This document shows positions 47,388 to 55,973 of a stretch of 64,000 bases of DNA, piece by piece. Under the pieces are notes generated by a model. That model was not told the origin of the DNA. It did not search any database and worked only from the letters and a program-made list of their open reading frames with translations. Origin of the DNA: Cryobacterium frigoriphilum. Its GTDB lineage: Bacteria; Actinomycetota; Actinomycetes; Actinomycetales; Microbacteriaceae. The stretch is from NCBI RefSeq assembly GCF_004403305.1, contig NZ_SOHE01000053.1, positions 186,001 to 250,000 of the forward strand, given 5' to 3'. The position numbers and the translations under genes are program-made. Each line of letters opens with the position of its first letter. Positions within the stretch are counted from its first letter, which is position 1.

Positions 47388-48551
47388 ATGACCGAAACCC
47401 CGCACAAACGCCCGGTGCGCCTGCTGCACCACGACGCCGCCGAACGACCCTTCATCGTGATCTGGGAGGTGACGCGGGCCTGCCAGCTGGTCTGCACGCA
47501 CTGTCGCGCCGACGCCATTCGCACGCGCAACCCGTTCGAGCTGAGCACCGAGCAGGGCAAGACCCTGCTCGACGATCTCGCCGCGTTCGGCACGCCGCGT
47601 CCACTCGTGGTGCTGACCGGTGGCGACCCGTTTGAACGCCCCGACCTGCCCGAGCTCGTCGCACACGGCACGGCCCTCGGCCTGAGCATGGCCCTCTCCC
47701 CCTCGGTCACCCCGAAGTTGACCCGCGAGGTACTCGTCGAACTGCACGACGCGGGGGCGAAGGCCGTCTCGTTGTCGCTGGATGGGGCATCCGCCGCCAC
47801 CCACGACGCCTTTCGTGGCGTGGACGGCGTCTTCGACGACACCATGGTTGCGGCCCGTCTGGTGCGCGAGGTGGGCTACCGGTTGCAGATCAACACCACC
47901 GTCACCGCCGGCAACGTGCACGAACTGCCGGCCATCTTGAAGACCGTGCTCGAACTCGGCACGACGCTCTGGAGCGTCTTCTTTCTGGTGCCGACCGGAC
48001 GCGGCAAGCTGCTGCAGGCGCTCACTGCAGAGCAGGAAGAAGAGGTGCTGCACTGGATGCACGACGTCTCGGAGCTGGTCGCGATCAAGGCGACCGAGGC
48101 GCCGCACTACCGACGGATCGCCATTCAGCGGGCCGCCGTCGCCGACGCAGCCGACCTGGACACCGCGTTTCCGGTCGGCCCGCTGCGGGCCGTGCTTCGC
48201 CGGGACACCGCCGAGCTGCTCACCGGCGACGAACCGAAACGTCGCGCCGCGCGGGCCCCGATCGACGTCAACTCGGGTCGCGGTTTCGCCTTCGTCGACC
48301 ACGTCGGCATGGTGTATCCGAGCGGATTCCTGCCGGTGGCGGTCGGCTGCGTGCGCGACCAGCCGTTCCCCGAGATCTACCGCGATGCCGACCTGCTGCA
48401 GGACCTGCGCTCACCCGACAACTTCGGCGGGCGTTGCGGCCGGTGCGAGTTCCGGGCGGTTTGCGGCGGGTCACGCTCGCACGCCTTCGCGGTCACGGGC
48501 GATCCACTCGCCGCGGACCCGAGCTGCGCCTACGAGCCCGCCCAGACCTAG
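47388..48551 (+). CDS. Radical SAM/SPASM enzyme, haem-pathway type
   Basis: The 387-residue product has the radical SAM cluster motif C-x3-C-x2-C in TRACQLVCTHCRADA, the GGD motif LTGGDPFERPDL, and a C-terminal SPASM-type Cys set (GRCGRCEFRAVCGGSRSHA ... DPSCAYEP). It resembles the TIGR04053 group and, more distantly, haem-tailoring AhbD/NirJ. AGAGGAA precedes the ATG. A second strong site, AGGAGGG with ATG at 47360, opens an overlapping frame. Placement next to a NO reductase operon and a porphyrinogen oxidase suggests porphyrin or haem modification; the reaction is not established. Confidence 0.9.
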   Translation: MTETPHKRPVRLLHHDAAERPFIVIWEVTRACQLVCTHCRADAIRTRNPFELSTEQGKTLLDDLAAFGTPRPLVVLTGGDPFERPDLPELVAHGTALGLSMALSPSVTPKLTREVLVELHDAGAKAVSLSLDGASAATHDAFRGVDGVFDDTMVAARLVREVGYRLQINTTVTAGNVHELPAILKTVLELGTTLWSVFFLVPTGRGKLLQALTAEQEEEVLHWMHDVSELVAIKATEAPHYRRIAIQRAAVADAADLDTAFPVGPLRAVLRRDTAELLTGDEPKRRAARAPIDVNSGRGFAFVDHVGMVYPSGFLPVAVGCVRDQPFPEIYRDADLLQDLRSPDNFGGRCGRCEFRAVCGGSRSHAFAVTGDPLAADPSCAYEPAQT

Positions 48552-48582
48552 GCAGCATTCCCCCACAGACTGGTCACGCAGA

Positions 48583-48622
48583 CAGGTAATGCCCGGCCGA
48601 TTCTTCGGCCGGGCATTACCTG
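48583..48622. terminator. Bidirectional terminator
   Basis: A perfect 17-bp stem (CAGGTAATGCCCGGCCG) with loop ATTCTT lies between the converging radical SAM gene and the four-gene nor operon. It can stop both transcripts. Confidence 0.9.
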
Positions 48623-48650
48623 TGTCTGAATGACGTTTACGCTGGTGCGG

Positions 48651-48932
48651 TTACGGCAGGTTATGCCGCCCGGCGACCCACTGCAGGGCCCCCAGAATGG
48701 CGATACCGGCACCGGCCATACCGATGAACATGCCGATCAGCATCCAGAACAGCAACGGTTCGAGCCCGCCGATCGAGACATCGGCCCGCACGATCGTGCC
48801 GGCGAGATAACCGAAGATCGGCGCGAACAGACCGATGAACGAGCCCACGAGCATCAGACGGATGCACCGGGTGCGGTGCGCGGGCGACCCCTTGCGGTTC
48901 TTCTCCCGCAGAATCGCGCTCACGTCGCTCAC
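48651..48932 (-). CDS. Small two-helix membrane protein
   Basis: The 93-residue product has a basic N-terminus and two hydrophobic helices (about residues 25-47 and 58-82) with many Gly and a motif LMLVGSFIGLFAPIFGYLAG. No family is recognised. Its GTG overlaps the stop of the SPFH gene by 4 bp (GTGA), making it the last gene of the nor operon. It may be a subunit or assembly factor for its neighbours. Confidence 0.8.
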   Translation of the reverse strand: MSDVSAILREKNRKGSPAHRTRCIRLMLVGSFIGLFAPIFGYLAGTIVRADVSIGGLEPLLFWMLIGMFIGMAGAGIAILGALQWVAGRHNLP

Positions 48933-49801
48933 GAGTGGCTCCCATCCGGAACGGTAACGGGTGCCTGAGGCACGGATGCCGCCGGCGCCGCAGGCATCCC
49001 TGTCGGCATCCCTGTCGGCATCCCGGCGGGCATGCCGGCAGGCACCCCGGAGCTCATCTTGTTCAGGAACGGCCCGATGATGTCCATCGGCAGCGGGAAC
49101 ACCACGGTCGAGTTGTGGTCGGCGCCGAGTTCGAGCAGGGTCTGCAGGTAGCGCAGCTGCAGCGACGCCGGGTTGCGGCTGAGGATCTCGGCGGCCTGGC
49201 CGAGCTCCTCCGATGCCTGCAGTTCACCGTGCGCGTTGATGATCTTCGCGCGGCGCTCCCGCTCGGCTTCGGCCTCGCGGGCCATGGCCCGCTGCATTGC
49301 CTGCGGAATCTCGACGTCCTTGATCTCGACGACCTTGACCTCCACGCCCCACGGTTCAGTCTGCGCGTTGATGTTGCGGGCCAGGTCCTCGTTGAGGTCG
49401 GCGCGGTGCGCCAGCAGGGTGTCGAGATCGGCACGCCCGACAACCGACCGCAGAGTCGTCTGGGCCATCTGCGAGGTCGCGACCGCGTGGTTCTCCACGC
49501 CCATCACCGACCGCACCGGGTCGGTGACCTGGAACAGCACGACCGCGTTGACCCGGGCGGGCACGTTGTCCTTGGTGATGACATCCTGCGGCGGAATCGT
49601 GAGTGTCACGATGCGCAGATCGACCCGCACCATGCTGTCGATCCCCAGAAAGACGACCTGTACCCCGGGCTGGCGAATCGGGCGCAGCCGCCCGAACCGA
49701 AACATCACGCCGCGTTCGTACTCCTGCAAGACCTTGAACGAAGCGGCGAACCAGATCAGCGCCAGCCCCGCCACGACAAGGGCGGCGATCAACACGGCCA
49801 T
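48929..49801 (-). CDS. SPFH/slipin-family membrane protein with GMP-repeat tail
   Basis: The 290-residue protein has one N-terminal membrane helix and the SPFH domain (EYERGVMFRFGRL, PGVQVVFLGIDSMVRVDLRIVTLTIPPQDVITKDNVPARVNAVVLF). A helical region RAMAREAEAERERRAKIINAHGE follows. The tail carries four G-M-P-x units (residues about 263-276), encoded by short DNA repeats. Slipins form membrane-bound oligomers that organise or control other membrane proteins. Coupled to the C4 protein by TGATG. Confidence 0.92.
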   Translation of the reverse strand: MAVLIAALVVAGLALIWFAASFKVLQEYERGVMFRFGRLRPIRQPGVQVVFLGIDSMVRVDLRIVTLTIPPQDVITKDNVPARVNAVVLFQVTDPVRSVMGVENHAVATSQMAQTTLRSVVGRADLDTLLAHRADLNEDLARNINAQTEPWGVEVKVVEIKDVEIPQAMQRAMAREAEAERERRAKIINAHGELQASEELGQAAEILSRNPASLQLRYLQTLLELGADHNSTVVFPLPMDIIGPFLNKMSSGVPAGMPAGMPTGMPTGMPAAPAASVPQAPVTVPDGSHS

Positions 49802-50610
49802 CAGCGGTTGTCCTGCCGGGTCCAGGCGGAGGCCGGAGCGGGGCGACCCGGATCAGCTTCCGTTTCCAGTTCGGCCCAACGGGCCGAGAACGATGAAGAC
49901 ACGGTATTTCCTTTCGATTTTGCCGGGTTCTGTTCCGCGGGGTTCTGTTCGACGGTGTTCGCATAGTTGGAGCCCGACGCCCTGCGGGGGCCCGTCTTTC
50001 TGATGGTGCCGTAGCCGCGAGCGACCTCGGCGACCCGGGCCGCCTCCCTCGTGGCGACACTCTCGTCGAGTCCCTGGTGGCGCAGGTGCGCGGGAAACCC
50101 GGCCGGACTGCGCCGCAGGTGCGACCAGAGCGGCCAGCTGCCGAGGGCGATGACGACGGAAGACGCCCCCAGAATCACGAGCTCCAGGGCCGTGCGGTTC
50201 TGCAGCATCGTGGCCAGCGGCCAGACCAGCCCCAGCACCACCACCGCACACGCGATTCCGCGGTGGAACCGTTCGGCTTCCGAGCTCGGCCACGGATCGA
50301 TGTTGCGGGCGACCTGACGGCCGGTGTCCGACGTCGTGCAGGAGTCTTTGATCGGGCACGGGTTGCACACCGTCGCGCTGGCCTGATACCGGGTCACCCG
50401 GTTGTCGGGATCGAACGAGATCGGCCACAACCACTGGTCTTCCGAGCATTTCCAGGCGTCGTGGTCTTCGTGGTAGGTGAAGCCCCCCGACTTCGCAGCG
50501 GTGGTCTTGGTGGCCGTCCGCCGCGCCAGGAGGTCCAGTACGTGCGCCACGATCAGCAGAAAACCGCCGTACGCGAGCGCGAACCAGACCTCCGCATTGA
50601 TGGTGTCCAT
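49801..50610 (-). CDS. Membrane protein with C4 metal-binding motif
   Basis: The 269-residue product has one N-terminal helix (residues 8-28), a soluble loop with WKCSEDQWLW and VCNPCPIKDSC, then two helices (about 118-136 and 140-158) and a long polar, Asn/Glu-rich cytosolic tail. The four Cys (one, then C-x2-C-x5-C) could hold iron-sulfur, zinc or haem iron. I do not know a named family. It lies between norZ and the SPFH gene with single-base overlaps on both sides, so it is made with them and is a likely partner of the NO reductase. Confidence 0.85.
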   Translation of the reverse strand: MDTINAEVWFALAYGGFLLIVAHVLDLLARRTATKTTAAKSGGFTYHEDHDAWKCSEDQWLWPISFDPDNRVTRYQASATVCNPCPIKDSCTTSDTGRQVARNIDPWPSSEAERFHRGIACAVVVLGLVWPLATMLQNRTALELVILGASSVVIALGSWPLWSHLRRSPAGFPAHLRHQGLDESVATREAARVAEVARGYGTIRKTGPRRASGSNYANTVEQNPAEQNPAKSKGNTVSSSFSARWAELETEADPGRPAPASAWTRQDNR

Positions 50611-53045
50611 CAGGAGCCGCCCGTCGGGCGCGTCCCGTCGGCGACATCGGTGGCCGAGCGAGTGTCGGAGGCGTATCCGGTCGGCACTGCGCCCGTCGAG
50701 TCGGCGCCGTCGGCGCTGTCGGTGCGGTACGCACTGACGGATGCCGCCGGCTGCGCCTCCACGAACAGGGCCTCCATGGGCACGTCCTGGGTACTGCCCT
50801 TGATGCGGTACCGCACCCCGAGCCAGGCGATCCAGACAAAGGGCATGACTCCGCCGACGATGAAGAGCACGTCACCGGGCAGTCGCAGCCACTCGAGCAC
50901 GGCATTGCCGGGCTCGGTGATGAAGTTCAGGCTGCGCGCCTCGAAGTAGCCGTCGTTGATGGAGTGCCACAGCTGGATGACGCCGAGCGGCAGCAGGGTC
51001 GCGAAGGTCATCCAGGCGAGGCCGAGGTTGAGGCACCAGAACGACAGCTTCGCGAGGCGGTCGGGCCAGCGGTTCGCGGGAATCAGGTAACGCAGCGCGA
51101 ACAGTGACAGGCCGACCCCGAGCATCCCATAGACGCCCATCATGGCGGCGTGGGCGTGGTTGGCCGTGAGGGCGGTGCCGATCTCGTAGTACGAGATGAT
51201 CGGCAGGTTGATCAGGAAGCCGAAGACACCCGCGCCGAGAAAGTTCCAGAACCCGACGGCCACGAGAAACATGACCGCCCAGCGGTGCGGGAACGGGGCC
51301 GAACTGCGGGATTCCTGCCGCGCACCGAGTTGCAAAAAGCTCCACGCCTCGATGGTCAGGAAGGTCAGCGGGATCACTTCGAGCGCGGAGAAGAACGCCC
51401 CGAGGGCCATGTGCTCCACCGGCGTGCCGGAGAAGTACAGGTGGTGCATGGTGCCGAGGATTCCGCCGGCGGAGTAGAGGATGACGTCGAGCAGAATGAT
51501 CTGCATGGCAATTTTGTGCCGTACGACGCCGAGCATCACGAAGATGTACGCGACCATGACGGTCGTGAACAGTTCCAGGAAGTCCTCAACCCACAGGTGC
51601 ACGACCCAGAAGCGCCAGAATTCGGCGACACTCAGGTGCACCTCGGTGCCGGCGAGCATGCCCACGGCGTAGAAGGCGGGAATTGCGAGGCCCGAGTAGA
51701 AGAACAGCCACGGCAGGTTGAAGCGGTGCTCCGACTTGAGCCGGGCCCGAATGCCGCGGTAGATGATGACGATCCAGAGGGTCAGGCCGACAACGAGCAT
51801 GCCCTGCCAGACCTTGGGCAGGTCAATGTACTCCCACTGCATGCCCCAGAAGATCGAGTCCTTTGCGGCCTCGACACCGAAGACGCTCATCGCCTCGCCG
51901 ACGAAGGAGCCCACGATGACGACGAAGAGGGCACCGAGCAGGCCGTAGGTGAGCCAGTGCTGGCGCTTCGGTTCGCGGCCGGAGATGTACGGCGCGAGAA
52001 AGATGCCCGCGGCGAGGAACGACGCGGCCGTCCAGAGCAGCGAGAGCTGCACGTGCCAGGTGCGGGCGAGGTTGAACGGCAGGATCTGCGCGAGGTCGAT
52101 GCCGAAGAAGCTCGTCAGGTCGACGCGATAGTGCTCGATGGCCGCGCCGAGAAAAGCCTGGGCGAGGAACATGAGCGCGACGACAAAGAAGAACCAGGCC
52201 GTGGCGGACTGCGCCGGGGTCACCTTCACCTCTCCCGGCTGCCGGAACGACAGCGCCGGGGTCTCTTCGCCGTGCTGCCAGCCCATCTTCTTGCTCCACC
52301 GGCCGTAGAGGCCGAACAGGGCACCGAGGGCGACCAGCAGCGAGATCAGCGAGAGCGCGCTCCAGACGATGATGTCGGCGGTGGGCACGTTGTCGACGAG
52401 CGGTTCGGCCGGCCAGTTGTTCGAGTACGAGTAGTCGTGTCCCGGCCGTTCGGCAGCGGATGCCCACGCAGTCCAGGCGAAGAATGCCGTGAGTTCGTGG
52501 ATCTCCGCTTCGTCGGTGATGGCGTAGGGAATCAGCCCGTACTGCGTGGTCGGAGCACCGAAGTAGTCCGCGTAGTGCTGGGTCACGTCATCGAAAGCCG
52601 CGATCTGCAGGTCGGTGAAGACCAGGTCGCCGGTGGCGGCATCATAGCGATTGGTGCGCATCATCTCGACGAGTTCGCCCTGCGGATCCTGCACGCCGGA
52701 GGCGGTGAGGGCGTCGAGCACGAAGGTGGACGAGCGGCGCAGGTAGTCGGCCGTGTAGTCAGGGCCGAGGTACCCGCCGTGGCCCATGATCGAGCCGTAC
52801 TGCTGCAGCCCGCGACCGGCGAAGGTCTGCTGGCCGTCGGTGATCTCCGCGCTCGTGAAGACGACCTCGCCCTGAGAGTCAACCACCTGTTTCGGTTGGG
52901 GCATCGAGTCGGTATAGGTTCTCAGCGCGAGAAAACCCATGACGGCGAATCCGAAGACCATGACCAGGGCGACGCCCTGAATCCACCCCTTGGAGACCAT
53001 CAACTCCGATCGCACCTGTTTTGCTTTTGCTCGTATTCGGACCAC
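50610..53045 (-). CDS. norZ: Quinol-dependent nitric oxide reductase
   Basis: The 811-residue haem-copper-superfamily protein reduces NO to N2O using quinol. The N-terminal periplasmic domain contains GRGLQQYGSIMGHGGYLGPDYTADYL. The NorB-like core follows, with HLWVEDFLELF (FeB ligand His and Glu), GTMHHLYFSGTP (two His) and NHAHAAMMGVYG (haem His). The C-terminal 60 residues are a Thr/Ser/Asp-rich tail not usual in qNOR. GTG at 53045 is used; ATG at 53000 with GGAG is possible. No other denitrification gene is seen, so detoxification is likelier than respiration. Confidence 0.95.
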   Translation of the reverse strand: MVRIRAKAKQVRSELMVSKGWIQGVALVMVFGFAVMGFLALRTYTDSMPQPKQVVDSQGEVVFTSAEITDGQQTFAGRGLQQYGSIMGHGGYLGPDYTADYLRRSSTFVLDALTASGVQDPQGELVEMMRTNRYDAATGDLVFTDLQIAAFDDVTQHYADYFGAPTTQYGLIPYAITDEAEIHELTAFFAWTAWASAAERPGHDYSYSNNWPAEPLVDNVPTADIIVWSALSLISLLVALGALFGLYGRWSKKMGWQHGEETPALSFRQPGEVKVTPAQSATAWFFFVVALMFLAQAFLGAAIEHYRVDLTSFFGIDLAQILPFNLARTWHVQLSLLWTAASFLAAGIFLAPYISGREPKRQHWLTYGLLGALFVVIVGSFVGEAMSVFGVEAAKDSIFWGMQWEYIDLPKVWQGMLVVGLTLWIVIIYRGIRARLKSEHRFNLPWLFFYSGLAIPAFYAVGMLAGTEVHLSVAEFWRFWVVHLWVEDFLELFTTVMVAYIFVMLGVVRHKIAMQIILLDVILYSAGGILGTMHHLYFSGTPVEHMALGAFFSALEVIPLTFLTIEAWSFLQLGARQESRSSAPFPHRWAVMFLVAVGFWNFLGAGVFGFLINLPIISYYEIGTALTANHAHAAMMGVYGMLGVGLSLFALRYLIPANRWPDRLAKLSFWCLNLGLAWMTFATLLPLGVIQLWHSINDGYFEARSLNFITEPGNAVLEWLRLPGDVLFIVGGVMPFVWIAWLGVRYRIKGSTQDVPMEALFVEAQPAASVSAYRTDSADGADSTGAVPTGYASDTRSATDVADGTRPTGGS

Positions 53046-53117
53046 GAATGGGGCCCCTTCCCTGTTGCCTGACCATTCCCCGAATGGGTTACAGCCGCGT
53101 TCCGAGGCTAGCGGGTA

Positions 53118-53173
53118 TTGAAAGGATCAAATTACCTTTTAATTCGAAATTTCCTTTTCGTTCACCGTAGGCT
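53118..53173. promoter_or_regulatory. Divergent norZ/hemG operator-promoter region
   Basis: AAAGG (53121-53125) and CCTTT (53135-53139) form a 9-spaced dyad in AT-rich DNA, and AAAAGG-type hexamers repeat on the minus strand. TAGGCT at 53168-53173 is the likely -10 for hemG. The 12 bases at 53118 match 10 of 12 at 47321 before the radical SAM gene. Confidence 0.5.
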
Positions 53174-53204
53174 CGGAGTCAGACCCCACGTCACGGAGGA
53201 AAAA

Positions 53205-54752
53205 GTGCCAGAACAGGCCGCGTCCCAACTGCGAGCAGACCAGACCCGCGTCACCATCGTCGGCGCCGGAATCAGCGGCCTCACCACCGCGTACTACCTG
53301 CAGCGGCGGCTCGGCGACGAGGTGCAGATCACGGTTGTCGAGGGTGCCGAGCGGCTGGGCGGCAAGATTTCGACGCGCACCGTGGCGGGGCATCCGCTTG
53401 ATACCGGTCCCGATGCCCTCATGGTGCGCGCGCCCGTCGCGGCGGCCCTGATCGAGGACCTCGGCCTGGCCGGGCGGGTGGTGGCGCCGAACGGCGGCGG
53501 AGCGCGCATCTGGAGTCGGGGCCGCCTGCGATCCCTGCCGGAGGGCACCATGTTCGGAGTTCCCGGCGGGCTGCTGCCGCTCGTGCGCTCTCGGCTGCTC
53601 TCGCCGCTCGGCCTGGCCCGCGCCGCCTTCGACCTGGTGCTGCCGCGCAGCCGGAACCGTGCCGTTTCAGGGCAGGCAGACCCCTCGATCGGCGAGCTGG
53701 TGCGCCGGCGGATGGGCGCCCAGGTCTTCAACCGGCTCGTCGAGCCGTTGCTGGGCGGTTTCCACGCCGGCCGAGCCGACCTGTTGAGCGCGCAGAGCAC
53801 GGCCCCCGACATCGCCACCCTCGCCCGCACCCACCGCAGCCTGTACCTCGGCATGCGACGCCGCCCGAAGCGTGCGGCCGGGGTGGCCACCCCCAGCGGC
53901 CCCATGCTCGTGACCCTGAACAGCGGGCTCGGTGGCCTGGTCGACGCGCTCGAGGCGCACCTGACGGATGCCACGGTGCGGCGCGGCAGTTCGGTCACCG
54001 CGATCACGCCCGCTGTCACGCCCGCAGTCACACGCGCAGCGGGTGTGCGGTCCCACGGCTACCGGGTCGACCTCGATGACGGCAGCGTCATCGGCGCCGA
54101 CGTGGTCGTGTTGGCGACGCCCGCGTTCGCCTCGGCCACCATCGTGGCCGCCGCCGCCCCGCAGCTCGGCGCGCTGCTCGGCGGCATCGAGTACGCCAAT
54201 GTCGCCACGGTCGTGCTCGCTTACCCGCGGTCGGCCTTTCCGTCCGACCTCGTCGGCACCGGCTTTCTGGTGCCGCCGGAAGAGGGCCGACTCATCGTCG
54301 GCTGCACCTGGTCGAGCCTGAAATGGCCACACCTGGCCGATGACAACGTCGTGCTCGTGCGCTGCATGGTCGGCCGCCACGGCGACAACCGCTGGCTGAC
54401 GATGAAGGATCCGACCCTGGTGCGCCGCGTGCGCGACGAAGTGCACGACGCGATGGGTCTGGTCGGCAAGCCGCTCGAGCAGTTCGTGCAGCGCTGGGCC
54501 CACGGCATGCCGCAGTATCTGGTGGGGCATGAGGCCCGCCTCGACGAGCTGACCGAAGCCCTCACCGAGCTGCCCGGGCTGTTTCTCACCGGCTCCGCCT
54601 ATCGCGGCGTTGGGCTGGCCAGCTGCATCGCCGACGCCGAACGCACCGCTGACGCGATCGTCGCGGCCCGCTCCACGGCCAGCGCGCCCGAGTGTGCGGG
54701 TGGGCTCGCCGTCGGGCGTAACCTGCGCGTGCCCGCCCACCGCGAGGAATAG
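53205..54752 (+). CDS. hemG: Protoporphyrinogen/coproporphyrinogen III oxidase
   Basis: The 515-residue FAD enzyme starts with a dinucleotide site VTIVGAGISGLTTAYYLQRRLG, then VVEGAERLGGKISTR and PLDTGPDALMVRAP. It ends with the FAD-binding LFLTGSAYRGVGLASCIADAERTADAI. In Actinobacteria this HemY-type protein oxidises coproporphyrinogen III. GTG at 53205 has GGAGGA upstream; the frame is open from 53118 through the promoter, which is unlikely to be coding. Divergent from norZ, consistent with extra haem demand. A second copy elsewhere in the genome is possible. Confidence 0.93.
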   Translation: MPEQAASQLRADQTRVTIVGAGISGLTTAYYLQRRLGDEVQITVVEGAERLGGKISTRTVAGHPLDTGPDALMVRAPVAAALIEDLGLAGRVVAPNGGGARIWSRGRLRSLPEGTMFGVPGGLLPLVRSRLLSPLGLARAAFDLVLPRSRNRAVSGQADPSIGELVRRRMGAQVFNRLVEPLLGGFHAGRADLLSAQSTAPDIATLARTHRSLYLGMRRRPKRAAGVATPSGPMLVTLNSGLGGLVDALEAHLTDATVRRGSSVTAITPAVTPAVTRAAGVRSHGYRVDLDDGSVIGADVVVLATPAFASATIVAAAAPQLGALLGGIEYANVATVVLAYPRSAFPSDLVGTGFLVPPEEGRLIVGCTWSSLKWPHLADDNVVLVRCMVGRHGDNRWLTMKDPTLVRRVRDEVHDAMGLVGKPLEQFVQRWAHGMPQYLVGHEARLDELTEALTELPGLFLTGSAYRGVGLASCIADAERTADAIVAARSTASAPECAGGLAVGRNLRVPAHREE

Positions 54753-54755
54753 CGT
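54750..54755 (+). promoter_or_regulatory. -10 element before the PLP-enzyme gene
   Basis: TAGCGT overlaps the hemG stop codon and ends six bases before the ATG at 54762, the leaderless spacing seen elsewhere in the window. Confidence 0.4.
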
Positions 54756-54761
54756 GAAGGC

Positions 54762-55973
54762 ATGACATCTGCAGCGCGGCCAGACAAACACTCTCCGACC
54801 GGGCTCGCCTTCGCGACGCAGATGGTGCACGCCGGCAACACGATCGATTCCGCGACCGGGGCGCTGCGCACCCCGGTCGTCATGGCGAACTCGTATGCGC
54901 TGCCCGAGGATCCCTCGAAGGTGAGCTGGTCGGGCGCCCTGCCCGGGCTCTACACCCGCAATACGGGCACCAACCAGCAGGGCCTCGAAGAGAAGCTCGC
55001 GGTGCTCGAACACGGCGAGGCCGCCGTCGCCCTCGCGAGCGGTGTCGCGGCGCTGCACGCGGTGTACTTCACGCTGCTGAAGACCGGCGACCACGTCGTC
55101 GTCGCGAACGTGACCTACGAGGCGGTGCATCGTCTCTTCACCGAGCTCCTGCCCGAGAAGTACGGCATCACGGCGACCTTCGTCGACGCGAGCGACCTCG
55201 ACGCGGTGCGTGCCGCCATCCGCCCCGAAACGCGCCTCGTGCACATCGAAACGGTCGCGAATCCGACGACCCTGGTGACGGATGTCGCCGCCATCGCCGC
55301 CATCGCCCACGCGGCCGGTGCCCTGCTCTCGATCGATAACACGTTCACGCCGCCACCCCTGTTTCGCCCTCTCGATCACGGCGCCGACCTGGTCGTGCAC
55401 TCGCTGACCAAGTACATCAACGGGCACGGCGACGCGATGGGCGGCGCCGTGATCGGCAGCGAGGCCCTGATTCGCCGCCTCAAGCTCGACGCCATGGTCG
55501 ACGTGGGCGGCGTGATCAGCCCCTTCAACGCCTGACTGATCATGCGCGGCTCGGTCACGCTGCCGCTGCGGCTGCGCCAGCACTGCGAGTCGGCCCTGAT
55601 CGTCGCGACGTTTCTGGAAGCCGACCCCCGGGTCGCATACGTGGCCTACCCGGGCCTGGCGTCACATCCGCAGCACGACCTGGCGGCACGCCAGCTCAAC
55701 GGCGGCTTCGGCGGCATGATGGCGTTCGCCGTGGCGGGCGACACGGCAACCCAGAACCGTTTCGTCGCGGCCCTGCGGGTCATCACCTCGGCGGTGTCGC
55801 TCGGGCACGATGAGACACTGATCGTGCACGTCGACGGGTCAGGGCCGCGCGTCGCCGCCTATCCGGCGGAGTTTCGCGAATACGGACACCTGCGGTTGTC
55901 GGTCGGCCTTGAGGAGGCGGACGACCTGGTGCGTGACCTCGCCGCAGCCCTCGACGCGACGTTCCCCGCCTGA
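54762..55973 (+). pseudogene. Cys/Met-metabolism PLP enzyme broken by TGA
   Basis: The frame codes for a cystathionine-gamma-synthase / O-acetylhomoserine sulfhydrylase / methionine gamma-lyase family protein. The PLP lysine is in HSLTKYINGHGDAMGG, preceded by IDNTFTPP. At 55533-55535 a TGA interrupts the frame after VISPFNA, exactly where relatives have Trp (SPFNAW). The same frame resumes with LIMRGSVTLPLRLRQHCESA and runs to 55973, ending in a normal domain (LRLSVGLEEADDLVRDL). One G-to-A change explains it. The split product would lack the C-terminal domain and is probably inactive, unless TGA is read through. Confidence 0.88.

Noticed and set aside
51150..53072. 640-codon plus-strand frame opposite norZ
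   Set aside because: Composition rich in Asp, Glu, Arg and His, as expected for an antisense frame of a membrane protein gene; norZ motifs prove the other strand.
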